64,000 bases of DNA, taken from contig JAZRUG010000015.1 of assembly GCA_045652425.1 (NCBI GenBank), positions 1 to 64,000 of the forward strand, read 5' to 3'. The notes beneath the pieces were generated by a model. It ran no database searches. It saw only the letters and a list, made by a program, of their open reading frames with translations, and was not told the DNA's origin. Position numbers and translations under genes: made by a program. This DNA is from RGIG1995 sp045652425 (GTDB taxonomy: Bacteria > Bacillota > Clostridia > Oscillospirales > CAG-272). This document shows positions 26,187 through 34,948 of the stretch, in pieces. Each line of letters starts with the position of its first letter. Positions within the stretch are counted from its first letter, which is position 1.

Positions 26187-26303
26187 TTTTTCACCTTCTT
26201 ATCGCTTATTATACAACCATTTTACTATTTTCGTATTATCGCTTCAAGTCAATTATTGTAAACTATATTTTAAATATTGTTGCCGCCTCAAATAAAATTT
26301 AAG

Positions 26304-26338
26304 CGCAGATATTGTTTTTTCAACTTCTGCGCTTTTTT
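26304..26338 (-). terminator. Terminator-like hairpin after the Gfo/Idh/MocA gene
   Basis: AAGCGCAGA and TCTGCGCTT pair around a TATTGTTTTTTCAACT loop. The T run is on the plus strand, with a weaker tail on the minus strand. Confidence 0.5.
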
Positions 26339-27306
26339 TATTCAAAATTCAAACCGATTATACAACGTATTCTGTCCATCTGCTTCAACGTATTTATAGA
26401 TGACTCTAACGGAACAAGCAAACTTTCTTTCAGTCCATCTCTTACACATCTGCACACTTCTTCTATCTCATATTCAAAACCGTTATCACCGTACGGATAA
26501 CATTTTTCTTCAAACTTTCCGTTGGAAAAAGTTACGGTATATTTGTCGGCTTTATAAAAACAAGGTATAAATATACTGCCTTTTGTTCCGTAAATATGCG
26601 CATCATAAGGCTTTTCAAGTTTTATCGCCGATGAAAGCGAAGCTATCGCATCATTATCATATTTCAACAATATCTGCGTATGATGGTCAACACCGTTTTG
26701 TATATCCGAAAAAGCAGAAATGTCTTTAGGCTGCCCCAATATAAGAGATGCAAAATGTAAACAGTATACTCCAACGTCAAGCAGAGAACCTCCAGCCATA
26801 TTCTTTTCAAACAGTTTCGGATCCTCTTCCTTTTCTATTGTATAACAAAAATCAGCACTAATCCCCTTTATTTCACCGATAATTCCGTTTCTTATATCTT
26901 CCTGTAAAGCTATTACTGCAGGTAAACACGCTGTCCACATACCTTCCATAAGAAATACGTCGTTTTCCTTTGCCAGTTTCTTCAGTCTTTCGGCAGATTC
27001 ACTATCCACACATATAGGTTTTTCGCACAGTATATGTTTCTTTGCCTTTATAAACATTTCGGCGCAGGGCGCGTGGAACGGGTGGGCAGTTGATATATAT
27101 ACTACATCTATATCAGCAGCTAAAGCCATATCCTCGTAGCAAGAATACACTTTCGGTATTCCGTACTTTTCTGCAAATTCAACTGCTCTTTCTTTTGAAC
27201 GAGATGCGACGCCGACAAGCTCTGCCGTTTCTACTCTTTTTACTGCTTCGGCAAACTTCTGCGCAATAATACCGGGCCCTACTATTCCCCATCTTATCTT
27301 TTTCAT
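26338..27306 (-). CDS. Gfo/Idh/MocA-family NAD(P)-dependent oxidoreductase
   Basis: A 322-residue sugar or sugar-derivative dehydrogenase. The N-terminal Rossmann domain begins IRWGIVGPGIIAQKFAEAV, and the EKPICVD motif carries the conserved lysine of the family. The C-terminal alpha/beta domain contains GGSLLDVGVYCLH, placing the usual Asp and His near the substrate. Members act on inositol, glucose-fructose, trans-dihydrobenzenediol or glycan-derived sugars; the substrate is not evident. It starts 8 nt after the alkaline phosphatase stop with its GGAG inside that gene's end, so they form an operon. Confidence 0.85.
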   Translation of the reverse strand: MKKIRWGIVGPGIIAQKFAEAVKRVETAELVGVASRSKERAVEFAEKYGIPKVYSCYEDMALAADIDVVYISTAHPFHAPCAEMFIKAKKHILCEKPICVDSESAERLKKLAKENDVFLMEGMWTACLPAVIALQEDIRNGIIGEIKGISADFCYTIEKEEDPKLFEKNMAGGSLLDVGVYCLHFASLILGQPKDISAFSDIQNGVDHHTQILLKYDNDAIASLSSAIKLEKPYDAHIYGTKGSIFIPCFYKADKYTVTFSNGKFEEKCYPYGDNGFEYEIEEVCRCVRDGLKESLLVPLESSINTLKQMDRIRCIIGLNFE

Positions 27307-27314
27307 TCTTTTTT

Positions 27315-28565
27315 TTACTCCGCCGTTTCTTCTCCTATCATTGCAAAAGAAATAAATTTCGATATTTCGGTATTGTCTACCGTCTTATCTTTGAATAATT
27401 CGCTTCCCTGTCCCAGTGCAAACACCCTAACGTCAGTTGCCGTATGCTCCGTCAATGTAAACAAGTCGTTTGTAGGTACGTTCTCTCCCTCGGGCATCTT
27501 TACTCCGCCCGTTTCGTGATCAGACGTAACAACAAGAAGCGTATCAGGATTTTTTTCCATAAACAAAAGCACCGAAGCCAACGTCTTGTCAAGATTTACT
27601 ACGCTTGACTGCTTACCCTGAATATTTTTTTCATGCCCGTAAACATCAGTTCCCGAACTCTCTATAAGCAAGAAAAAACCATTTTCGTTATCTAACAAAT
27701 CCATTGCAGTTTGAGCTGATTTTGCAAGGTGATCCGACACAGTATCGGTATAACCACCGTTAAATCCCGCAAACAGTCTTTCACTTTCCAAAGATGATTT
27801 GGCTGCCGCATCAAATTCTGACAACTCTTTTGCAACGCTGTACTTATTCTCAAATTCAGCCTTCTTATCATCGGCAAGGTTAGCTACAAAGCTATCATAT
27901 CCCTTACCTATCATAACCTCCGGCGCAAAATTCAATATTCCTTGCGCAAGTTCTCCGTAATTATATCTGTCGTTGCTGTGGGTTACAAAAGCAGAAGGGG
28001 TAACACCGAATATTTCGTCATCAGTTACAATCCCAATCTTTTTCCCTGTTTCTCTTGCTATTTCTGCCATTGTTTTTAATATAGTTGAATCGGGAGCCAT
28101 GGCGATCAACCCATTGTTTGTCTTTTGCCCTGTTGAAAGCGCAGTTGCAGAGGCAGCGGAATCTGTAATTTCGTTATCAGCTGATTTGGTGGTTACAGAT
28201 CCGGCGTTAACCAATTTATTAAGTATAAGCCCGAAATCAAATACACCCTCGGCATACTTTTCGGTTATTGATATATCATTCGGTCCCATTCCGTCGCCTA
28301 TCAATACTATAATATTTTTAGGCTTTTGGTATTCGGCGTTTACAATCGACTGTACAAGCTCCTCGGTTATAGTCTTTGCATAATCAATAGAATCCGAGGT
28401 GGATTCAGTATCTTCAACACCGTTTGTTTCAGCCTCATTTTGAGTCTCTTCTTTTAACTCGTTTTTCCATTCAGGTTCCGAAAAACCAAAATCTCCCTCA
28501 ATTTTGCAACTGTACAAAGACAATGCCAATACGAATGTTAATGCAAGTATAAATAATCTTTTCAT
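27315..28565 (-). CDS. Lipoprotein alkaline phosphatase (PhoA superfamily)
   Basis: A phosphomonoesterase tethered outside the membrane. The 416-residue protein has a lipobox (ALSLYSCK, Cys about residue 20) and an acidic linker rich in Glu, Thr and Ser to about residue 65. The catalytic domain has IIVLIGDGMGPND (first metal site), the nucleophile serine in ITDSAASATALSTGQK, THSNDRYN, and the metal-binding VVTSDHETGGVKM. All expected metal ligands are present, so it should be active. It is followed by the Gfo/Idh/MocA oxidoreductase and preceded by another lipoprotein gene. Confidence 0.9.
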   Translation of the reverse strand: MKRLFILALTFVLALSLYSCKIEGDFGFSEPEWKNELKEETQNEAETNGVEDTESTSDSIDYAKTITEELVQSIVNAEYQKPKNIIVLIGDGMGPNDISITEKYAEGVFDFGLILNKLVNAGSVTTKSADNEITDSAASATALSTGQKTNNGLIAMAPDSTILKTMAEIARETGKKIGIVTDDEIFGVTPSAFVTHSNDRYNYGELAQGILNFAPEVMIGKGYDSFVANLADDKKAEFENKYSVAKELSEFDAAAKSSLESERLFAGFNGGYTDTVSDHLAKSAQTAMDLLDNENGFFLLIESSGTDVYGHEKNIQGKQSSVVNLDKTLASVLLFMEKNPDTLLVVTSDHETGGVKMPEGENVPTNDLFTLTEHTATDVRVFALGQGSELFKDKTVDNTEISKFISFAMIGEETAE

Positions 28566-28604
28566 AACTTCTCCCTGTAATTGTTATCTCTATAAATCAA
28601 TAGA

Positions 28605-29183
28605 TTATGAAAATATATCATAAACGAGTTTATCCTCTACAGCACGATAATCATCTTCCTCGTCAACAAAAGGTAAAAACTCTACTTTCTTCCCATCCCC
28701 CTCGGCAACTATAACAAAATTATAATCTGTCATAGTTCCTTGCAAATATAAAGGTCTTCCTTCTTGGGGAATATCATACTCTTTCCCTTTTTTATAAGTC
28801 TCATTTTCGTAATCGTATTCACATTCGTAAACCTTAACCGTTACTCCTTCAATAGGAAGTAACAATAATACTTCTTCGCCTCTCTCTTCTATAAAATTAT
28901 CGGGCATAATGCTTGCAAACATAGGATAGTCTGACCAGTAATGCTGTCTGTTCAAAAACTCTCCTAAAGTCTCAAATGCAGAATCTCTCTTACCAAGATA
29001 CGCTACACCTAATATTCCGCCATTCTCTTTTATTTTCTTATGTTGTGCCAACACACTTTCATCTGTTTCCACATACTTTTCAGCTTCGCCAATTTCTCCG
29101 GAATTGTTCCCCTTTGTTTTCGAACATGAAAAAACACTTACAGAAAGCAATAATACCAACAATATTAATAAACCTTTTTTCAC
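28605..29183 (-). CDS. Lipoprotein of unknown function
   Basis: GTG 29183 is preferred because AAGGAG lies 8 nt upstream; an ATG 6 nt earlier is too close to that site. The 192-residue product has a lipobox (SVSVFSCSK) and a soluble, charged domain of mixed beta and helix with no recognised motif. A phosphate-starvation link is conceivable because the alkaline phosphatase follows 40 nt downstream, but nothing in the protein supports it directly. Confidence 0.6.
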   Translation of the reverse strand: MKKGLLILLVLLLSVSVFSCSKTKGNNSGEIGEAEKYVETDESVLAQHKKIKENGGILGVAYLGKRDSAFETLGEFLNRQHYWSDYPMFASIMPDNFIEERGEEVLLLLPIEGVTVKVYECEYDYENETYKKGKEYDIPQEGRPLYLQGTMTDYNFVIVAEGDGKKVEFLPFVDEEDDYRAVEDKLVYDIFS

Positions 29184-29243
29184 TGTCATTCTCCTTTTTA
29201 TTCGGTATACACCAAATTAACATTTTTTATTATTTGATACCGT

Positions 29244-29272
29244 ATTATACCACATTAACAACAACATTTCAA
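29244..29272 (-). promoter_or_regulatory. Sigma-A promoter for lipoprotein-phosphatase-oxidoreductase genes
   Basis: On the minus strand TTGAAA, a 17-bp spacer and a perfect TATAAT, about 60 nt before the lipoprotein start. Confidence 0.65.
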
Positions 29273-29344
29273 TGAATATTTTTTTAATAAATAAGAGAGG
29301 ATATGAGTTTTACCCCTATCCTCTCGATTGTATTCAAAAAATAA

Positions 29345-30400
29345 TTACTTCATATACTTTTTGCGGTTTTCTTCAAGAATTCTGTCGCGCTCGATTGCTC
29401 GAACTCTCTTCATTGCTTCAACCGTCATATCCCACGTACGCTCGGGATTCTTTGCTGCATAGTTATTAGATTCACTACCCATAAAGCCCCATGCCAAAAG
29501 TGTTCTTGCCCCCGCATCATAAGCCGCGTGAGTCGCTTGGATTATTTCTTCTTCTCTTCCTCGGGGTGTCTTATATGTCTGAATCCAAATGTTGTGGTCC
29601 TTGTTGAATCGACTGCAAACGTCAAGCGTTCTCTTAGTTCCCGCATATACGAATTCATAAGGATCTGCATCTTTATAGTTCAACCAATATGGGTCAGAAC
29701 CTATATTGTCAAGTGTAGGAATACTGCAAAGTCTATCAATAGTGCTGAGATCCATACCGGTGTGGGGACGGAGCATTACGCAGATTACGTTCTTTATTCC
29801 AAGTGATGCGCTGTATTCGGTTACTTCTTTATAATAGTCAACAATTGTATCTGTTCTGAACTCTTCTACGTCAGCATCAGCCAAAAGGGGCATCGGTCTG
29901 CCGTATTTTTCTTCAAAAAGTTTCTTACATCTTGGGCAGCAGCAGCCGTAATATCTGTCTTCGGATTCGGGAGAAACCTTCTTCTTTGGAATGTGAGGCT
30001 CGTCCCAAATTATAGTCTTTCCGCCTATTTCGGCAACTGTATCAATCCAGTCCTTTATAAACTTACGTAAATCGGGGCTGTTAAGGCACGCATAAGTAGG
30101 CATCATATCGCCGTTACTGAAATACATGTGTGAATCGGGGTAATAAGCAAGAAAATGTGATTTGTCTCCGGGAGGGCCCGACAAGCCCCAAGGGTCTACC
30201 CAGATATCCAAACCTGCATCCTCGGTTATCGCAAAGATATCCTTCATTCTGTCCTTGTGTCTGTCCCAGTCTGTGTGTGATAACATATGAACAACTATGT
30301 CCATATCCGCCTTTGCTATCTCGCGCATATCCTGTCTTACGTGAGAGGGCATACGGTTGCCGTGATAAGCAACACCTGTCAGCAATGATCTTTTTGCCAT
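29345..30400 (-). CDS. Putative TIM-barrel glycosidase-like protein
   Basis: A 351-residue cytoplasmic protein without signal peptide, start at 30400 after AGAAAGAGG. Alternating strands and helices, with DIWVDPWGLSGP, IIWDEPHIPKK (a candidate catalytic acid), a YYGCCCPRCKKLFEEKYG cysteine loop, VICVMLRPHTGMD and LLAWGFMGSES, suggest a barrel hydrolase. The Cys-Cys-Pro-x-x-Cys-x3-Phe loop recurs in several uncharacterised glycoside hydrolase-like families. The substrate is unknown and the assignment rests on fold-like features. It is single and has its own strong promoter. Confidence 0.5.
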   Translation of the reverse strand: MAKRSLLTGVAYHGNRMPSHVRQDMREIAKADMDIVVHMLSHTDWDRHKDRMKDIFAITEDAGLDIWVDPWGLSGPPGDKSHFLAYYPDSHMYFSNGDMMPTYACLNSPDLRKFIKDWIDTVAEIGGKTIIWDEPHIPKKKVSPESEDRYYGCCCPRCKKLFEEKYGRPMPLLADADVEEFRTDTIVDYYKEVTEYSASLGIKNVICVMLRPHTGMDLSTIDRLCSIPTLDNIGSDPYWLNYKDADPYEFVYAGTKRTLDVCSRFNKDHNIWIQTYKTPRGREEEIIQATHAAYDAGARTLLAWGFMGSESNNYAAKNPERTWDMTVEAMKRVRAIERDRILEENRKKYMK

Positions 30401-30460
30401 TTTTCTTACCTCTTTCTTTCTGTAATAGAAATTTTCGGCCGAAGTCCCTCGGTCAATTTT

Positions 30461-30489
30461 ATCGTAACATATTCAAAATCTCTTGTCAA
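30461..30489 (-). promoter_or_regulatory. Sigma-A promoter for the glycosidase-like gene
   Basis: On the minus strand TTGACA, a 17-bp spacer and TACGAT, about 60 nt before the start codon. Confidence 0.65.
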
Positions 30490-30548
30490 TAAATCACGAT
30501 GATTTTTTGCCTTTTTTTCGTTCGGATTTGTTATTACTTACTGTAACG

Positions 30549-31946
30549 TCAATGCAAAAGCAATGCCCAAGCCAAACCGTAATAGCTCACTACTGCCACA
30601 AGGTCATTTACCGTCGTTATCAGCGGTCCCGATGCAACGGCAGGGTCAACCTTCAAGCGATACAAGCAAAGCGGTATTGCCGCCCCCGTAAAGCCTGATA
30701 TCATCATCGCAAAACACATCGCTCCCCCGATACACGATGCAGTCGTTAAAGCAAATCCCATTCCGTATCCCATTAACAAGGAAAGATACACCGCTGTAAT
30801 CACAAAAGATATTGCACCAATAACCATACCGTTCAAAAAAGCAACACGTGTCTCTTTTGCTATTATACTTAACTGTTTCTTAAATCCGTTCTTTTCATCC
30901 TGTCCGAGCGCTCTTACCGTTACGGCAAGAGACTGAGTTCCGACGTTACCTGCCATACCCAGTATCAGCGATTGGAAAGATACTATCATCGGCAAAGCGT
31001 CAACCACTCCCTCGAATAATCCAACAACGGCAGATACAGCAAGTCCCATAAACATCAGCACTATCAGCCAAGGTACCCTCTTTTTTATACTTTTCAACAG
31101 ACTCTCGTCGGGTTCTTCCTCTTCGGTCAAAGCCGCTAACTTTGCATAATCTTCACCCAACGCCTCATCTACCATATCTATTATTACGTTTGCTGTAATT
31201 ACACCGAGAAGTCTTCCGTCAACAGAAGAAACTACGGGTATCAATTCCTCGGAATATCCTCGCAAACGTTCAATATTGTCGGAAATATTATCCCTGTCAT
31301 ATACAAAAGGAAACGTCGTGCTTATAAGCTCTTCGAATTCGTCGTCGCTTCTTGCAACTATAAGAGCCTTCAAATCAACTGCTCCGTAAAATCTCTCTTT
31401 TTCATCTACGACAAACACCGTATATATATTATCATTTTCAGCCGCCTGAAAAATCAGCTGCTTCATTGCATCTTTTATTGTGATTCCACGCTTAACGGCT
31501 ATATAATTCGTGCTCATCTTGCTACCGAACTCCTCTTCTTCATAAGAATCAATAAGCTCGATATCTTCTTTAATATCTTCGTCCTCAATAAGCTCAAGGA
31601 CCTCATTCCTCGTCTGTTCGTCAAGGTCATCAAGTGCAAAATGTGCGTCGTCGGCATCCATATTCTCAATAATGTCCGCCGCCTCTTCTCTGTCAAACGA
31701 CGATAAATACTCGCCTGCATAGTCAAGATAAGAAAAAACGTCGGACAGAGTTTCAGTATCAAGTCCTCTGAAAACACGGCCTAACTCATCTTCATCTAAC
31801 TGCTCAAGAATACACGCAATATCGTTCGTGTGGTATTTTTTCAGCTGTTCTCCCAGTTCCTCATCTGTAATGCTTCCTCGAATAATTTCAAGTATCTCCG
31901 CACCGTAGTCTATTTTCTCAACTTCAAATAATTCTCTCTTTTCCAA
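30549..31946 (-). CDS. mgtE: Magnesium transporter MgtE
   Basis: An Mg2+-gated channel in the cell membrane. The chosen TTG start at 31946 follows AGGGCGG and gives 465 residues. An ATG at 31985 lies inside a hairpin and lacks a well-placed site. Domains: N-terminal superhelical domain (about 1-130, with LDEDELGRVFRGL and DREEAADIIENMDADD), a pair of CBS domains (about 135-255), and a five-helix pore domain (about 285-465) with GMAGNVGTQSLAVTVRALG and SGFTGAAIPLCLYRL. Length and order match the family. No M-box riboswitch was found upstream. Confidence 0.93.
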   Translation of the reverse strand: MEKRELFEVEKIDYGAEILEIIRGSITDEELGEQLKKYHTNDIACILEQLDEDELGRVFRGLDTETLSDVFSYLDYAGEYLSSFDREEAADIIENMDADDAHFALDDLDEQTRNEVLELIEDEDIKEDIELIDSYEEEEFGSKMSTNYIAVKRGITIKDAMKQLIFQAAENDNIYTVFVVDEKERFYGAVDLKALIVARSDDEFEELISTTFPFVYDRDNISDNIERLRGYSEELIPVVSSVDGRLLGVITANVIIDMVDEALGEDYAKLAALTEEEEPDESLLKSIKKRVPWLIVLMFMGLAVSAVVGLFEGVVDALPMIVSFQSLILGMAGNVGTQSLAVTVRALGQDEKNGFKKQLSIIAKETRVAFLNGMVIGAISFVITAVYLSLLMGYGMGFALTTASCIGGAMCFAMMISGFTGAAIPLCLYRLKVDPAVASGPLITTVNDLVAVVSYYGLAWALLLH

Positions 31947-31977
31947 AATAACACCGCCCTTCTGAATCAATATATTT

Positions 31978-32014
31978 TGGAGCATACTGCGTTGTATTAT
32001 GCTCCTTTTTTATT
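31978..32014 (+). terminator. Plus-strand terminator hairpin at the 5' end of mgtE
   Basis: GGAGCATACTG, a short loop and ATTATGCTCC, then TTTTTT, on the plus strand, opposite to mgtE. It would stop antisense transcription leaving mgtE. Confidence 0.55.
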
Positions 32015-32100
32015 ATATTGATTATTGTATATCAAAATAGTTTCGTTTTGTCCATGTTGTCCGCTATGTGCATTGACTTAACCTAAAAAAAAGCGTAATA

Positions 32101-32880
32101 TCAAAATAGGTCGTCAGTATGTAACCTGCGGTATTCCGTGGGACTTACCCCCATCTGTTTCTTAAATATTCGGCTGAAATAAAGAGGATCTTTATACCCA
32201 ACAGCTACAGATATGCTTGCAACGCTCATCGCTTCTCCCTCTACAAGCATATTGCAAGCAAGGCGTATCCTTTCTTTTATCACATAACCTGCAGGCGAAA
32301 CGCCGTAACGGCGTTTGAAGATTCGCCGCAAATATGCGTCGCTTATCCCACACAGTTCTAAAAGCTTTTCTACGGTCAAATCAGAGTCTGTCAAGTGTTC
32401 TGTCAAATATTTCTCGACAGGCTCAAGTAATTGTCTGTCCCTTACAGATAAATAACTTCCCGAAAGGTTATTTGCCTTATCTAACAACATATATAAACAC
32501 GATAAAACGCCGTACAATCTCTCTTTTTGCCAATATCGGTACATTTTTTCCGCAACAGATGCTACGTCCTGCGACGAAGACACCGGCAGTTTGTAAATAT
32601 CTTCTTCGGGATCTTGACAGGAGTCAAAATTTACTACGTAAGAATACCCCGGCGTTACCTCTCTTATATAGTACGAGCTTCCTTTTTTGACAAATAATAT
32701 CTGCCCCTCGCCAAGTAACCATTTCTTGTCGCCGAAGCAGTACTCGGTTTCGCCTTTTATCTTAATTATAAAACCGTTGGAACGGCGGCTGAGCATCTGT
32801 CTTGTTCCGCCTATAGACACATCACGAAACATACTGCTTATATTTAGTCCGATATAAAGCATTTTTTCTAAAAACTCCAT
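32101..32880 (-). CDS. AraC-family transcriptional regulator
   Basis: ATG 32880 is chosen because GGAGGGG is correctly spaced; the product has 259 residues. The N-terminal part (about 1-150) is a cupin-like sensing domain. The C-terminal part (about 160-258) is a double helix-turn-helix with LTVEKLLELCGISDAYLRRIF and the signature VAVGYKDPLYFSRIFKKQMG followed by SPTEYRR. It is divergent from the aldolase-dehydrogenase-ALDH operon with a 95-bp shared intergenic region, the usual arrangement for a local activator. The inducer is probably a sugar or sugar-acid-like substrate of that operon (inference). Confidence 0.88.
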   Translation of the reverse strand: MEFLEKMLYIGLNISSMFRDVSIGGTRQMLSRRSNGFIIKIKGETEYCFGDKKWLLGEGQILFVKKGSSYYIREVTPGYSYVVNFDSCQDPEEDIYKLPVSSSQDVASVAEKMYRYWQKERLYGVLSCLYMLLDKANNLSGSYLSVRDRQLLEPVEKYLTEHLTDSDLTVEKLLELCGISDAYLRRIFKRRYGVSPAGYVIKERIRLACNMLVEGEAMSVASISVAVGYKDPLYFSRIFKKQMGVSPTEYRRLHTDDLF

Positions 32881-32903
32881 ATTCACCCCTCCAATATGTT
32901 TAT

Positions 32904-32915
32904 TGTAACATTACA
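32904..32915. promoter_or_regulatory. Small palindrome between the AraC gene and its divergent operon
   Basis: TGTAA, CA and TTACA form a 12-bp inverted repeat about 60 nt before the aldolase gene. It is a candidate operator; the assignment is weak. Confidence 0.3.
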
Positions 32916-32975
32916 TATTATTTCCGTCAAGCAGATTTTAAAAAACATTTTTTAATATAAAAGGAGATTTGTATC

Positions 32976-33908
32976 ATGATCAAACAAAAAAAGTACAGCG
33001 GTATTACCGTCCCCGTTCTCACCCCCGTTCTTGAAGATGAAACCGTAGACGAAAAAGGCTATCGCCGTCTTATCAGATACCTTCTCGATAACGGTGTACA
33101 CGGCGTTTTTGCCTGCGGAACCTTAGGTGAAACCATGTCCTTGACTCAAGCTGAAAGAGACCGCGCTATTCGCATTGCGGCTGACGAATGCAAGGGGCGC
33201 GCAAAGGTTTTTGCCGGTGTTATGGACACGAGTACAAAAAGAGTTATTGAAAATATTAAAAGAATCGAAGACTGCGGCTGTGATGCGGCGGTAATAACTC
33301 CGGTTTTTTATGACAGACACACTTCTCAAGGAGAAATCATCCGCCTTTTCGAAGATACTGCAAAGGCTACGAATATTGACCTTGTTGCATATAACATCCC
33401 CTCTTTCGTTGTAGAAAAGATCGAACCTGCAACAGTTTCAGCCCTTGCTGACATTGAGGCTGTTAAGGCTTACAAGGACAGCGCAGCTAATTTTAACGAT
33501 ACCGTTAAGGTATGCAACGCTCTTGCCGACAGAGAGGACTTTTCCATACTCAACGGTACTCCCGTTCAGTATATGCCCTCTGCTCTTCTCGGCTGCGACG
33601 GCTGTGTTCCCGGTATGGCTTCCATGTACCCCAAAGTTTTTGTCGAAGCATATAAGGCTTCTTTGACGGGCGACGTTGACCTTATGCAGAAATTCAATAA
33701 GCTTGTCTGCCTCGCGGGTTCCGTATACGCTTCTGCAAAGAACGGTACGGCGGCTGTTAAGTATGCGGTTTCTACTATGGGCTTCATCAACGAAAGAATT
33801 CTCCGTCCTCAAGACGGCTGTTCGGATGAGGAAAAAGCAAAGATACACAAACAAATGGCTATATGCGAAGAAACATTCAAAGCCGAGGGAGTTGAAAGCA
33901 TATTATGA
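32976..33908 (+). CDS. DapA-family aldolase or dehydratase
   Basis: A 310-residue (beta/alpha)8 Schiff-base enzyme of the dihydrodipicolinate synthase/N-acetylneuraminate lyase family. It has the carboxylate-binding GTLGETMSL, the catalytic tyrosine in VAYNIPSFV and the Schiff-base lysine in VKAYKDSAAN. Gene context (Ldh2 and ALDH genes coupled behind, AraC in front) argues for catabolism rather than lysine synthesis. Candidates are a 2-keto-3-deoxy sugar-acid aldolase or a keto-sugar-acid or hydroxyproline-pathway dehydratase. Its stop overlaps the next start by 4 nt. Confidence 0.85.
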   Translation: MIKQKKYSGITVPVLTPVLEDETVDEKGYRRLIRYLLDNGVHGVFACGTLGETMSLTQAERDRAIRIAADECKGRAKVFAGVMDTSTKRVIENIKRIEDCGCDAAVITPVFYDRHTSQGEIIRLFEDTAKATNIDLVAYNIPSFVVEKIEPATVSALADIEAVKAYKDSAANFNDTVKVCNALADREDFSILNGTPVQYMPSALLGCDGCVPGMASMYPKVFVEAYKASLTGDVDLMQKFNKLVCLAGSVYASAKNGTAAVKYAVSTMGFINERILRPQDGCSDEEKAKIHKQMAICEETFKAEGVESIL

Positions 33909-34948
33909 AAGTAAATGCAGTTAAATACAAGGAATTTTGCCTTAATGCTCTTATAAAATGCGGCGTAAAAAAAGAAGCGGCTGAAGCTATTGCCGACTGC
34001 TGTGTTATGACCGATATGATGGGAATTACCACTCACGGCTCGGTAAATATACCCAAATATATAAATAAAATGAACGCAGGCGGTATAAATAACGATGCAG
34101 TTCCTTCGGTTATTACCGAAGGTCCAACCTGGGCAAGACTCAACGGAAACGGCGGCTTCGGTATGTACAACGGTAGATACGCCATCGATCTCGCTATGAA
34201 AAAGGCGGATGAAGTCGGAATGTCAATCGTTACGGTCAGCGACAGCGGACATTTCGGCGCTTGTTGCTGTTACAGCGTATATGCCGCTGAAAAAGGCTAT
34301 CTTGCTATTGCAATGAGTAACACGGTAAAGCTTATGTGCGTTCCGGGCGGTAAAGGCAATATTATCGGTAACGCGCCTATTTCCTATGCACTTCCACGTC
34401 AAGACAAACACCCTATATTTATGGATATTGCGCTCAGCGAGGTCGCAAAACTCAAAGTCGTTCAGTATCAAAAAGAGGGCAAAAAAGTCCCTGACGGTTG
34501 GGTGGTTGACGAAAACGGACTGCCCACCAACGACCCGCAGGGGAATAATTTCTCTATGTGTCCTATGTCTGCACATAAGGGTTACTGCCTTGCTTTCTTG
34601 GTTGAAACCCTTACCACCGTTCTCTCGGGCGGCAGCTTCGATATAAAGAGCTGGCTGTTTGCACCACCGGAAGTACAGTCTAATTTGGGACATACAATGA
34701 TAGTTATAGACCTCAAAAAAATGATGGATCCTATGCAGTTCGCAAGCCGTCTTGAAGAATATACAAACGAAATAGTCAATGCCCCCAAGGCGCTCGGCTT
34801 GGAAAAGATATTCTATCCCGGCGAACCTAACTGGATAAACTATGATAAGGCTTCCGAATCGGGCCTCGATTTGCCCGAAGCAACGGTCGAAGCCGCAAAA
34901 TTATTAGCCGAAATGTCAGGACTTTCTTTTGAGGAGGTAGTTTTATGA
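33905..34948 (+). CDS. Ldh2/malate dehydrogenase-family NAD(P)-dependent oxidoreductase
   Basis: A 347-residue member of the Ldh2 family (YlbC/ComC/DlgD/YiaK group), distinct from classical LDH. Landmarks are the N-terminal helical region, MGITTHGSVNIPKYI with the catalytic histidine region, SDSGHFGACCCYS, and the nucleotide-contact segment NAPISYALPRQ. Family members reduce or oxidise 2-keto/2-hydroxy acids such as 2,3-diketogulonate, ureidoglycolate, or cyclic imino acids. It overlaps genes on both sides by 4 nt, so the three products act in one pathway. Confidence 0.85.
   Translation: MKVNAVKYKEFCLNALIKCGVKKEAAEAIADCCVMTDMMGITTHGSVNIPKYINKMNAGGINNDAVPSVITEGPTWARLNGNGGFGMYNGRYAIDLAMKKADEVGMSIVTVSDSGHFGACCCYSVYAAEKGYLAIAMSNTVKLMCVPGGKGNIIGNAPISYALPRQDKHPIFMDIALSEVAKLKVVQYQKEGKKVPDGWVVDENGLPTNDPQGNNFSMCPMSAHKGYCLAFLVETLTTVLSGGSFDIKSWLFAPPEVQSNLGHTMIVIDLKKMMDPMQFASRLEEYTNEIVNAPKALGLEKIFYPGEPNWINYDKASESGLDLPEATVEAAKLLAEMSGLSFEEVVL

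Noticed and set aside
31947..32100. M-box magnesium riboswitch before mgtE
   Set aside because: Only about 100 nt with one simple hairpin; none of the conserved M-box helices could be found.
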